64,000 bases of DNA from Odontesthes bonariensis (lineage: Eukaryota > Chordata > Actinopteri > Atheriniformes > Atherinopsidae): NCBI RefSeq assembly GCF_027942865.1, contig NC_134513.1, forward strand, positions 35,953,429-36,017,428, read 5' to 3'. Every line of letters begins with the position of its first letter. Position 1 is the first letter of the stretch. Positions 11,993 to 22,450 of the stretch are shown in pieces. Position numbers and translations under genes: made by a program. The notes below the pieces were generated by a model. It saw only the letters and a list, made by a program, of their open reading frames with translations, made no database searches and was not told the DNA's origin.

Positions 11993-12709
11993 CAGATTTG
12001 GAGCTGCCATGGTCTTTGGCTTGGAAAAGGGTGGAATGCTCTCTCCGGGTCGGGAATGAGATCCTTCCCCAAGTGGAGGAGTTCAAGTATCTCGGGGTCT
12101 TGTTCACGAGTGAGGGACGAATGGAGCAGGAGATTGACAGACGGATCGGTGCGGCGTCTGCAGTGATGCGGGCTCTGCACCGGCCCGTCGTGGTGAAGAA
12201 GGAGCTGAGCCAGAAGGCCAAGCTCTCGATTTACCGGTCAGTCTATGTTCCTACCCTCACCTATGGTTACAAGCTGTGGGTAGTGACCGAAAGAACGAGA
12301 TCGCCAATACAAGCGGCCGAAATGAGTTTCCTCCGCAGGGTGTCTGGGCTCTCCCTTAGAGATAGGGTGAGAAGCTCGGTCATCCGGGAGGGGCTCGGAG
12401 TAGAACCGCTGCTCCTCCGCAGCCAGAGGAGTCAGATGAGGTGGCTCGGGCATCTGGTTAGGATGCCTCCAGGACGCCTCCCCGGTGAGGTGTTCCGGGC
12501 CCGTCCCACTGGGAGGAGGCCCCGGGGAAGACCCAGGACACGTTGGAGAGACTATGTCTCTCGGCTGGCCTGGGAACGCCTCGGGGTCCCCCCAGAAGAG
12601 CTGGAGGAAGTGGCCGGGGACAGGGACGTCTGGGTCTCTTTGCTCAAGCTGCTGCCCCCGCGACCCGATCCCCGGACCAGCGGAAGATGATGGATGGATG
12701 GATGGATGG
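11993..12709 (+). mobile_element. 5'-truncated non-LTR retrotransposon (Rex3/RTE-like) with 14-bp TSD
   Basis: The element keeps only the 3' end of a LINE. An open frame to the TGA at 12688-12690 reads as the distal part of a LINE reverse transcriptase polyprotein (fish-type motifs EEFKYLGVLFTSEGRMEQE, LSIYRSVYVPTLTYG, MRWLGHLVRMPPGRLPGE, GRRPRGRPRTRWRDY). It ends in a short (GATG)n tail at about 12686-12709, which I recall as typical of Rex3. A perfect 14-bp target duplication (AGTTTTATTGATCT) lies at 11979-11992 and 12710-12723. No reverse-transcriptase catalytic motif is present, so this copy is dead; the intact frame suggests a fairly young insertion. Rex1/CR1 is the alternative family. 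Confidence 0.85.
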
Positions 12710-12723
12710 AGTTTTATTGATCT

Positions 12724-13490
12724 AGTTATTGAATTAATTTATGTAGTTTTTCTTTTTTGAGTGTAATTAAATGTATTTATTTATTTTGGGCTACGCTGTG
12801 ACACTGAACAGGATCAAGGTGGTGTGGAGAATGAATGAGTGATGTCACGGTGAGCATTTTTAAATTGGGATTTATCATTAAAACTGGACCTGTGTGGGTT
12901 CTCGGGTCACTCTTACAGCAACGACCTGAAACCGTTTCATGGTTCTGTTCACGTCTCTGATCCTGAGTTTAAAGCTGCATTAGATCAAGAGTAACTAAAG
13001 AAAGACATGAGCATCCCTGTGTGTTCTGGACATCTTAATAGTTACAATATAGTCTATGATAAAACGATTTAAAGAAGTACAGCTGGTAGATTGGGCATTA
13101 TCTATATTAACTGTTTCCTCCCATACAGACTTCCAGTTAAAAAAACTGACATTTTAACACGGAAAAAAGAAGTCAACATCCCGGTTTTGGGTTTAAACTC
13201 AGATCATTTAAATATTTTTTCTTTTTTAATAGAGACACTATTTAAGGTCATTAAGAGACATCAGTTCTGCTTCATTTTAATTTGTCACTAATCGCTGTCC
13301 ACATGATCCGGTAATCAATTCAAGCCTATTACAGCTGCGTTTGAGCCTAATTGACATGCAGATCTGTGAGCTGAACAAACGATTAGAGGAGATGTATGAA
13401 ATGTTGCATTAAATAAAGTCAGAGTCAGATCTTAATGATTTAATCACATGTAATTAATCACAGGCGGCAATCTGAGGGCCCGTCTGCAGC
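12724..13490. other. Intergenic, AT-rich, nothing recognised
   Basis: No gene, splice-supported exon or complete transposon is visible here. Short open frames occur but have no recognisable content. Confidence 0.5.
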
Positions 13491-14646
13491 TACAGAACCT
13501 GTAGAAACAGAACCTGTCAGCACAGAACCTGTATACACAGAACCCGTCGGCACAGAACCCGTCTGCACAGAACCCGCAGACACAGAACCCGTCGGCACAG
13601 AACCCGTAGACACAGAACCCGTTGGCACAGAACCCGTAGACACAGAACCCGTAGACACAGAACCTGTATACACAGAACCCGTATACACAGAACCCGTCGG
13701 CAAAGAACCTGTAGACACAGAACCCGTCGGCACAGAACCCGTTGGCACAGAACCCGTCGACACAGAACCCGTTGGCACAGAACCCGTAGACACAGAACCT
13801 GTATACACAGAACCCGTCGGCAAAGAACCTGTAGACACAGAACCCGTAGACACAGAACCCGTAGACACAGAACCCGTCGGCACAGTACCCGTCGGCACAG
13901 AACCCGTCGGCACAGAACCCGTCGGCACAGAACCCGTCGGCACAGTACCCGTCTGCACAGAACCCGTTGGCACAGTACCCGTCTGCACAGAACCCGTCGG
14001 CACAGAACCCGTCGGCACAGAACCCGTTGGCACAGAACCCGTAGACACAGAACCCGTCGGCACAGAACCCGTTGGCACAGTACCCGTCTGCACAGAACCC
14101 GTCGGCACAGAACCCGTCGGCACAGAACCCGTTGGCACAGAACCCGTAGACACAGAATCCGTTGGCACAGAACCCGTAGACACAGAACCTGTATACACAG
14201 AATCCGTATACACAGAACCCGTCGGCAAAGAACCTGTAGACACAGAACCCGTCGGCACAGAACCCGTTGGCACAGAACCCGTCGACACAGAACCCGTTGG
14301 CACAGAACCCGTAGATACAGAACCTGTATACACAGAACCCGTATACACAGAACCCGTCGGCAAAGAACCTGTAGACACAGAACCCGTCGGCACAGAACCC
14401 GTTGGCACAGAACCTGTATACACAGAACCTGTATACACAGAACCCGTTGGCACAGAACCCGTCTGCACAGAACCCGTTGGCACAGAACCCGTCGGCACAG
14501 AACCTGTATACACAGAACCTGTATACACAGAACCCGTTGGCACAGAACCTGTATACACAGAACCTGTATACACAGAACCCGTTGGCACAGAACCCGTCTG
14601 CACAGAACCCGTTGGCACAGAACCCGTCGGCACAGAACCCGTCAGC
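13491..14646. repeat. 15-bp minisatellite array
   Basis: About 77 copies of a 15-bp unit, core CACAGAACCCGTCGG. The last three to four bases alternate among a few types (TCGG, TTGG, AGAC, ATAC, CTGC). Fifteen is a multiple of three, so frames stay open over the whole array: a FCADG/FCANG/FCVYG pentapeptide or a PTGSV pentapeptide on the minus strand, and TEPV-x on the plus strand. Diversity is limited to a handful of variant types in irregular order, as in minisatellites that evolve by unequal exchange. No splice or start context supports translation. Confidence 0.93.
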
Positions 14647-15608
14647 CATACCAGAATCCATAGAGAAAACACATGATTTTACAGTTCGGTCATTCTTCTC
14701 AATATGTGCACTAATGAGTGAAAGTGTAGTTATACGAGTGAACAAGTGAATGAATGATTGTTTGAATGAAAGAATGAATGAGTTAATGGATAAAAGAGAG
14801 AGTGAAGAAACAAATGAATTAACACACGATTGTATGATTGTAGTGAGTACACAAATGAATGTGTGAACCAATGAATGAACGACCAAAGATCCAAATGAAC
14901 ATATAGTTGATTAATACATATCTGGATATGAATGAATTAATGAAATGAATGAATTCACTCTGCCCACCCCCTGCTTACCCCCCACCAGCTGAGAGGGAGC
15001 CCATAGTGAGCTGAGGGGCCCTGAATCTTCATGAACACAGAGTGAATGACGCTCAGCAGGAAGGAGCTGCTGCTGCTTCTCAACCAGGTGAAGAGAAGCC
15101 AAACACACGTCACACACATCACACTCATTTCAGTCAAGAATATCAAAATATCTAACTTATTTTTAAATAAATCAGAGAGCACAGAAAAAAACAAGAGTTT
15201 CTCAGAACAGAAGACTTTATTCTGCTGTAAAACGGAGAATTTGTAAATTTTTTGGTAATTTTTCTGACATCTTGGCTTTAATTTGTGAAAAAAATTAACT
15301 CGACATTCTTTTTATATCTTTAAAACACATCTTTTTAAAGATTTTCTGAGAATCGTGGTGCTCAGATGTCAGTTGATAAAATTCTGGATTTGATAGAACT
15401 GAAGTGCTTTTTTAATGACTTATGAGATTTCCATCCATGTCGCAGTCACTGAAGAGGCCTCCTCCTGCTGCTGTGACTGACATGAGAGCAGCTGCTACCA
15501 ACACAAGCAGTAATGTGTGCATGTTATCGCTGTGGTGTCTTCACAATAATTACTGCAGCTGCTGTTCGTGGATTTTTGTGGAAATTAAAAAGTCGTGCAG
15601 AGATTTAA
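14647..15608. other. Intergenic, nothing recognised
   Basis: The stretch 14720-14880 is rich in irregular GAATGA/AATGAATG runs, a decayed simple repeat. The rest is unremarkable, with no supported exon. Confidence 0.4.
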
Positions 15609-16263
15609 AGGATAAGACCGGTTTTTTGACATTGGGCCCTTGATTTCACATTATAACATGATGTTCTACTCACCCCTGCTTGTTGTTTGTCATTTGGAGC
15701 TGTTCCAAAGATATTCGCGAGGCGTCTGGCTGCTCTCTTGAGATATTCGGCCATGAAACGGTTTCCTATGGGCAAGCTTATACAGGCACAAACTATGCAG
15801 TTTATAATGTATTAATTACTGTACACTAGCACTGATAACGTGGAGGTGCGTCGCTTACTTAAAAAAATCCGGGTTACTAATTTTGAATTTTAGCCGAATG
15901 AATAAATAGGCAGCAGGTCTGTGGGCTGTCTGTGGCAGTAGCACGACGATGACGTCAGTAACACCCACTTTACGACAAAAAAATCAAAATTACAATAACC
16001 CGGATTTTTTTAAGTAAGCGACGCACCTCCACGTTATCAGTGCTGGTGTAGAGTAATTAATACATTATAAACAGCATAGTTTGTGCCTGCATGAGCTTGC
16101 CCATAGGAAACCGTTTCATGGCCGAATATCTCAAGAGAGCAGCCAGACGCCTCGCGAATATCTTCGGAACAGCTCCAAATGACAAACAACAAGCAGGGGT
16201 GAGTAGAACATCATGCTATAATGTGAAATCAAGGGCCCAATGTCACAAAAACGGTCTTATCCT
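15609..16263. mobile_element. Long inverted-repeat (foldback) element with TTAA target site
   Basis: Two arms of about 280 bp (15609-15888 and about 15980-16263) are inverted copies of each other with a ~90-bp centre. The outer ends both read AGGATAAGACCG inward, and both are bordered by TTAA (15605-15608 and 16264-16267). It has no coding capacity. TTAA target duplication fits the piggyBac or Kolobok superfamilies; the AGG start favours Kolobok over piggyBac (CCC start), but that is inference. Confidence 0.8.
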
Positions 16264-16267
16264 TTAA

Positions 16268-17664
16268 AGGTGACATATTGTGTTAAACTCTTCTTCCTGT
16301 TCCTGGGAGCATATATCAGGGCGTCTGACGTCACCAGCAGGTGTAAAACTCCTTCTTCCTGTTCCGGGGAGCATATATCAGGGCGTCTGAAGTCACCAGC
16401 AGGTGTAAAACTCCTTCTTCCTGTTCCGGGGAGCATATATCAGGGCGTCTGAAGTCACCAGCAGGTGTAAAACTCCTTCTTCCTGTTCCTGGGAGCATAT
16501 ATCAGGGCGTCTGAGGTCACCAGCAGGTGTAAAACTCCTTCTTCCTGTTCCTGGGAGCATATATCAGGGCGTCTGAAGTCAGCAGCAGGTGTAAAACTCC
16601 TTCTTCCTGTTCCTAGGAGCATATATCAGGGCGTCTGAAGTCACCAGCAGGTGTAAAACTCTTTCTTCCTGTTCCTGAGAGCATATATCAGGGCGTCTGA
16701 AGTCAGCAGCAGGTGTAAAACTCTTTCTTCCTGTTCCTGGGAGCATATATCAGGGCGTCTGAGGTCACCAGCAGGTGTAAAACTCCTTCTTCCTGTTCCT
16801 GGGAGCATATATCAGGGCATCTGAAGTCAGCAGCAGGTGTAAAACTCCTTCTTCCTGTTCCTGGGAGCATATATCAGGGCGTCTGAAGTCACCAGCAGGT
16901 GTAAAACTCCTTCTTCCTGTTCCTGGGAGCATATATCAGGGCGTCTGAAGTCAGCAGCAGGTGTAAAACTCCCCATAAACACAATCCTGGTATTTATTTA
17001 GTTCCCCTTTTTTTGAAAGTTCCTCATTTAACTCCTTAAGTTGACCCCTCCTCCTCTGCTAAGCCCCACCCCCTCCCATCCCCCCTGCTGGACAGATGAA
17101 GCCAGCTCCGGGTGGAAATGTTCTGCTGTCAGCTGCACTGAGGAGCATGCATCTTCCATCCAGCAGCAGCCTCAGAGGATATCAGAGCCCAGTGGATGAA
17201 CTCTATCTGAGGCTAATGTTCCAGCAGAGTTAGCTACAGACTGTGGATGTGCAGCAGCCACTTTTCATCCCACTGTTTGAATAACTTGGTCCAGTTCAAC
17301 GCTGGACTGAAGAAGCTGAGCCACAGAGAGGGATCAGTTCCAGCTCTCAGAGCCTGAACTTCAGAGCAGGGAAATGGAAGCATCTGAGAAATAATTCCTC
17401 ATGGTTTATTTATTGATTTATTTTCTCCTTTAGCAGCAGCTAACGCTAACAGCTTAGCTAATGAAGGTGACGTACACCAGCTTATAAGGAGTTATTGCTG
17501 GTCCATTTCTGTTGATGAGAAAGCATTGTTTGCTAGCATCTGCTGCTAATTCACAGCTACACTGCTAAACTATTTCCCTCTGGGATCAATTGAGGAACTA
17601 TCTGTATCTCAATAAGATTTAGAAAATTGTGACAAATTCTTAAAAAGGGCAGAATATGTCACCT
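16268..17664. mobile_element. Non-autonomous TTAA element with AGGTGACATATT termini
   Basis: The left end reads AGGTGACATATT immediately after TTAA 16264-16267. The right end, AATATGTCACCT, stops at 17664 before TTAA 17665-17668. The 12-bp ends are perfect inverted repeats. Inside are a 62-bp tandem array and then ~690 bp of non-coding sequence. It shares its left TTAA with the right end of the neighbouring foldback element, so one of the two inserted into the target duplication of the other. Confidence 0.75.
16290..16972. repeat. 62-bp tandem repeat, 11 copies
   Basis: The landmark GCATATATCAGGGC recurs every 62 bp from 16309 to 16929, giving eleven units. Units differ by a few substitutions (GTCACCAGCAG versus GTCAGCAGCAG). 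The array lies wholly inside the TTAA element, next to its left end. Confidence 0.95.
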
Positions 17665-17668
17665 TTAA

Positions 17669-19145
17669 ACATTCTTCTCTGTTTGGTTGTTTAAATAAGA
17701 TGCGTCACAAGGTGCCACCAGGAGATCGAGCCGACAACATCATCAATTCAAGGCAAAAGGTCTCTTTAACGACTATTTTATTGTTGGTTTTACATCACAA
17801 TAACATCAGGGATTGAATTAAATTTAATTTAATTTACACACAAAAGTGTTTGACCACATTGAATTCAAAGACCTTTTCCAGCAGGTCACCTTATAATTAG
17901 ATTTGGATGCAGAGACCATCTTTGATTGATGATTCTAATTCAATGTGAGACATTTTCAACAAATATACAGTTCAACACATTGTCTTCTCATATGATCCCG
18001 GCCCACACTGGGCTCAGCCACATATCTACTAGAGAAGGTCCAAATCGAACGTTTTATTGGACCTTTGTCCTAACTCAGCTTATGATCATCTGGCCCACAC
18101 AACACTTGTGCTTGCCATACATGAACCATGAAGAGCAAAAGTAGCCCAGATCAGAAGTAAATATGTCAGCTCTGTGGATGCATACAGTATGGTTGATTGA
18201 TTCAGTATGGCAGCACGTGGGACAGCCACTCATTTCTAATTATTATGCAAATGTTTCCTGATGACGTCATTAAGTAAAGGAAGAAAACGCTGGACTAAAA
18301 CAGGTTAATTCAGGCAGTTGAGCAGCAGCAGTTCTCTTCTTTTGGAGACGCTGACCTTGTTTAACACACCGAAGGAAAAGGGAAAAACCCATCATATGAA
18401 CTCTGTTTAACTCTGTTTCTGATCATGTTTAATATGCACAGACATAAACTTCTGTTCTGATCCTAGAACTCGTGCTCTGTCAGTCAGGGTGATGTGTTCT
18501 CACAAAGGTCGCCTCCCTCCTCCCTCCACAGCCGGCTGAACCGTTCCTTATACATCATACATGTTTTTCTTTTTTCTGCTGCCAAGTGTTTCCATTTCTG
18601 CTCGCCAGCTGGTCTGGGGTCTCCTGCTGCCGCCAGGGCCCACAGCTCACTTCCTTCTCTCCGCAGCACCTGTTCCTATTTGGCAAAGCCGGGCGGCCTC
18701 CTGAAAGCTTGGAGACGAGCCATCTGCTGCCCAACTCTGCAGCATTTTACCCCCAATCCCTCATGTCTGCATGCATCCTGGTGACTCTTCTTTCTCTTTG
18801 AGACACACTTTGATACCGAGAGATGGAGGAAAAGCTGGAATGGATTGGCTGATAAATCCCACAATCTCTATTTAGCTGCAGGGGGAAGCTGTGAGTGTTC
18901 AGGTTAAATCAAAGCAGAGAGTGTTTACCTCATTCAGGTGGAGCAGCTATCAGTTTTCATCTCAAACGCTCAAAGTTATTTTATCTCTGCAGCCCATACT
19001 GGGCCCATTTCCAAAGGATTTTGCATCCTCTGACGACATCACAGAAGCTGGTTAATGACTTCAATTAAAGTTAAACAGAGTTTGGATGCCTGTCTTTGAA
19101 TATTTAAGTAGCATTTTGCTAATCTGCCCAAAGCACTACAGTGTA
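17669..19145. other. Intergenic, nothing recognised
   Basis: Unique-looking sequence between the TTAA element and the segmental duplication. Short open frames (for example around 18494-18784) show no recognisable domain or splice structure. Confidence 0.4.
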
Positions 19146-19672
19146 AAAGGTCAGCAGATCTCACAAAACTTCCACAGATTTCCCTTATCTGTAGCAGGAG
19201 CGGCTAATAACTGAGAGCTGCTGACATTCTCGTTGTTCTAAGCCAATATGCAAACGTGTGGAAAAGACACAGAGAACCAGAGTTCCAGTGATACTACTTA
19301 AATATCAACTTGAAGTGCTTATCCCGTACCCGTTGACTCCAACACTCCCCATCCAGACTCTCAGGGCTTGAGCTTCCTGAGGAGCTCTGGGGTAAGATCT
19401 GGAGCTTCCAGAGATTAGTGCCAGCTCCAAGGTTTGGAAGGAGCACGTTATTAGGTTCCTTTAACCTTTCTAACTGGTCCATGTTTCATTTCTGTGACTA
19501 AGCTGGGGCATAAACTGGATGTAATCTGTCCCGGCAGCCAGCAGGAAATCAGTTACCAGGAGGTGGTTGGAAATTTAGAAGCTGAAAAAACAATTACTCA
19601 TTAAGAACAAACTCGTGTTAATTTACCCGGGATGGTTGGGACCACTCCTTCTTTTATCCTGCATATTGATAG

Positions 19673-20076
19673 TGTAGTGGCTATTTCTTTGTCCTATTGA
19701 TAGCCACTGGTGGCCGAGCTGGAGAGGCTGACTCAAACATCCAAGTTGAAAATAATATCCAGAAGAAAAGGTTGTCTGAAAATATTGAGGGGTTTAATAA
19801 AAATAACATATTATACAAAACTTAGAAGATATATAATGTCCATATGAAGCAGGATCAATAAGATAAACTAAAGATTCATTTGCTTGGGTTTTGCTTGGTT
19901 GTTAGGTCAAAGACCATCACTTCCTGCTCCAGCCACGCCTTCTCAGGTAACATCACCTGTTGATATAGGAAAGGTGGATGGCCCCTTTGGCCACAAGAGG
20001 GAGACAGGAATGGGCTTGCACAACACAAAAAAGGGAGATGTAAGAAAAAACTCAAATGTGCATTTTGGCTCCTACA
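19673..20076 (-). repeat. 3' LTR of the BEL/Pao element (complete, 404 bp)
   Basis: On the minus strand it begins TGTAGGAGCCAAAATG just after a purine-rich tract (AGGGGCCGG at about 20081-20089) and ends AAATAGCCACTACA. A TATATAT run lies about 25-30 bp before the point where the partial 5' LTR begins, so it may set the transcript start. The terminal ~145 bp match 24737-24860, except for a ~24-bp insertion here. Confidence 0.75.
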
Positions 20077-20228
20077 ATTCCGGCCCCTAAATGTTTTAGG
20101 CTTAACATAAAACAATTATTAATTTTTTTTAATATATAAGGAGCCAATAAATAGAAATAATAAGGAAAGACATACATTACATTTTCTAATTTGGTCACTT
20201 GGTCCCATCTTCCAAAAGCAGGCACAAT

Positions 20229-22450
20229 TTAGTAATTGGCCTCTCTAGAACGCCAGTTTTCATCTTGAGCTTCACTAACCGGACCCTCTGAATCAGGCTT
20301 CGTCTCAAGGATTCTTGCAAGAGGCCATGAAGATCTTGGGGAGGTAGGGTCAACGATCATCACAACATCTCCTGTCTTGAGGTTCTCACTGACTTTGGAC
20401 CACTTTTGCCGTTCTTGCATCAGAGTCAAGTATTCATGCGTCCATCGTCTCCAAAACAAGTCCGCCAGATACTGCACTTGTTTCCACCGGCGCCTGGTGT
20501 ACAAGTCAGTGCTGGAGAACTCACCGGGAGGGAGCACGTGTTGCGTGTTGAGTAGGAGGATGTGATTTGGGGTAAGTGGCTCATTGACAGAATTCCTCTC
20601 CGTGTGTGTGGCTTCTTAGGGACTACAATGTTGAATCTGAAGTCATCACCTTCCACACTCCACTGTAGTCCAAGCGCCCGGTCCACTGGTAATTGGTCCG
20701 TGTCGAGATCTAAGGATCTGATGTCTTTTCCTCTTTCCTCTTCTTTTATGCTTGACAGCACAGCTCTGTTGTTGCTCACCCATTTTGTAAGCTGGAATCC
20801 ACCTTTACTGCATTGTTCAACCAGGTCTGTTGTTAACTGCACGGCATCCTGTACTGTGGGCAGAGAAGTCAAGCAGTCGTCAACATAAAAATTATGCAGT
20901 ATTATGTTTGTCACCTGTGGTCCAATGTGGAGATTCTCCTCTGCTGTTCTTCGCAGGGCAAAGCTGGCACAGCTTGGGGAGGACGTGGCTCCAAACAAGT
21001 GCACCAGCATGCGATGGTCTACTGGGTCTTTTTCAATGTTCCCATCTCTCCACCACAAGAACCGCAGAAAGTCTGTGTCTGACTTCGTTACCCTGACTTG
21101 GTGGAACATAGATTTAATGTCTGCCATTAGAGCAATGGGCTCTCGTCTGAATATGAGCAGAACACCAATTAATGAGTTGGTCAGATCAGGGCCTTGCAAA
21201 AGTTCCGAGTTCAGGGACCTACCCTGGTACGCCGCACCGCAGTCAAACACCACCCTGAGCGTGTTTTTCTTGGGGTGGTATACTCCATGATGCGGTATAT
21301 ACCAGGTTCGTCCTTCAGCTCCTGCCAGCTCTTTCTGTGGGACCACTTCAGCATATCCTTGAGCTATGACATCATTTAGGAAGGCGGAGTACTCATCATG
21401 GAACACCGGATTTCGACTCAGTTTCCTTTTCAGGTTGTGGAGGCGCTGTAGGGCAATGGGACGATTATTGGGCAACTTGACATTATCGTCCTTGAAGGGT
21501 AAGTCTAGTGTATAGTGGCCATCTATAACTGATACAGAGTTGTTTGCAATTTCAAGGAACTTTTTGTCCTCAATGGAGTGCTCACGCTTTTCGTCAGCAG
21601 TCTTTTCATTAAATTCATGGTTGTATTGACTGATCAACAACTTCTCCAGATTTGCAACAGAGATCCTGTTCACTGCTGCAGATTGACAGTCATTATCTAT
21701 GGCGGACTTGCCATGTCTTAAGGGCCCGTTGACAACCCATCCCACTAGGGTCTTTATGGCATAGGGTCCCTCACCCTGACTGTTTATTACTTCCCAGGGC
21801 TCTATGACCTTCGAAGCATTGGTTCCTATCAGCAGTTCAATGCTACTGTCGATCAATGGAATGTTGACCTTTTCCAGGTATGGCCATCTGGCGAGATCCT
21901 GCTTTGTGGGGATATGTTCAGAGGTTACAGGCATTTCTTTTTGCGTGAAAACATCAGGTAATGAAATGAAATTGTTTTCTGCAAGACCAGAAATTTCTAA
22001 GCCTGACACCACATAAGTTGGTACAGATGTCTCGTGACTCATTGTTTGTAGCAGTATGTTTGTTTTTCTTCCCTGAACGTTCAGCTGTGACATGAGCTGC
22101 TCAGTACAAAAGGTAGCTGAGCTACCTGGGTCAATGAATGCATATGCTGTTATGACCTTTTCTCCTCTGCCTGCTTTTACCTTTACAGGGAGCACTGAGA
22201 GCACGTTACCGGCCCCTGTACCGGCCCCAATGTGCCCACATTCTTTGGGCTGTGCATCGACAGTATGTACGTCTTCAGACGTGTAAGGCCTTTGTTGTTG
22301 CTGTGGCTTTTGTTTTGTGTCAATGTGCAGGACACTTGGGTGCTGTTTGAAGCACACAGTGCAGGTAAGTCTTTGTTTGCAGTGTTTGTTGAGGTGACCT
22401 TGATGTAGACAGCCGAAGCAGATCCCTTTTTCCTTTAAGAAATCTATCTT
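20229..22450 (-). pseudogene. BEL/Pao pol fragment: protease, reverse transcriptase, DUF5641-like tail
   Basis: The frame from about 22450 begins with a CCHC zinc knuckle (CFGCLHQGHLNKHC). It then shows a BEL-type aspartic protease (AFIDPGSSATF) and a Pao reverse transcriptase: MADIKSMFHQVRV (motif A), FGATSSPSCASFAL (motif B), and FYVDD (motif C, the catalytic YVDD). After VVPKKPHTRRGIL the frame jumps directly to the region that normally follows the integrase core, read in another frame down to 20229 (LADLFWRRWTHEYL, GDVVMIVD). RNase H and the integrase catalytic core, some 2 kb in relatives, are missing. The break lies near 20585-20590, at a CTGTCA (minus strand) that probably belonged to both deletion ends. 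The enzyme cannot support its own integration. Confidence 0.85.

Noticed and set aside
13444-14886. A 480-codon minus-strand frame of FCADG-type pentapeptides
   Set aside because: An in-frame consequence of a 15-bp unit without stops; alternative frames are equally open, and the frame runs into simple-repeat DNA upstream.
18494-18784. Candidate 96-codon gene
   Set aside because: Overlapping frames on both strands, low-complexity composition, and no recognisable family or splice context.
22320-22357. Programmed frameshift between gag and pol of the BEL element
   Set aside because: The zinc-knuckle sequence continues naturally in the pol frame ~90 bases upstream of the overlap, so the change of frame near 22447 looks like an inactivating indel within gag-pol.
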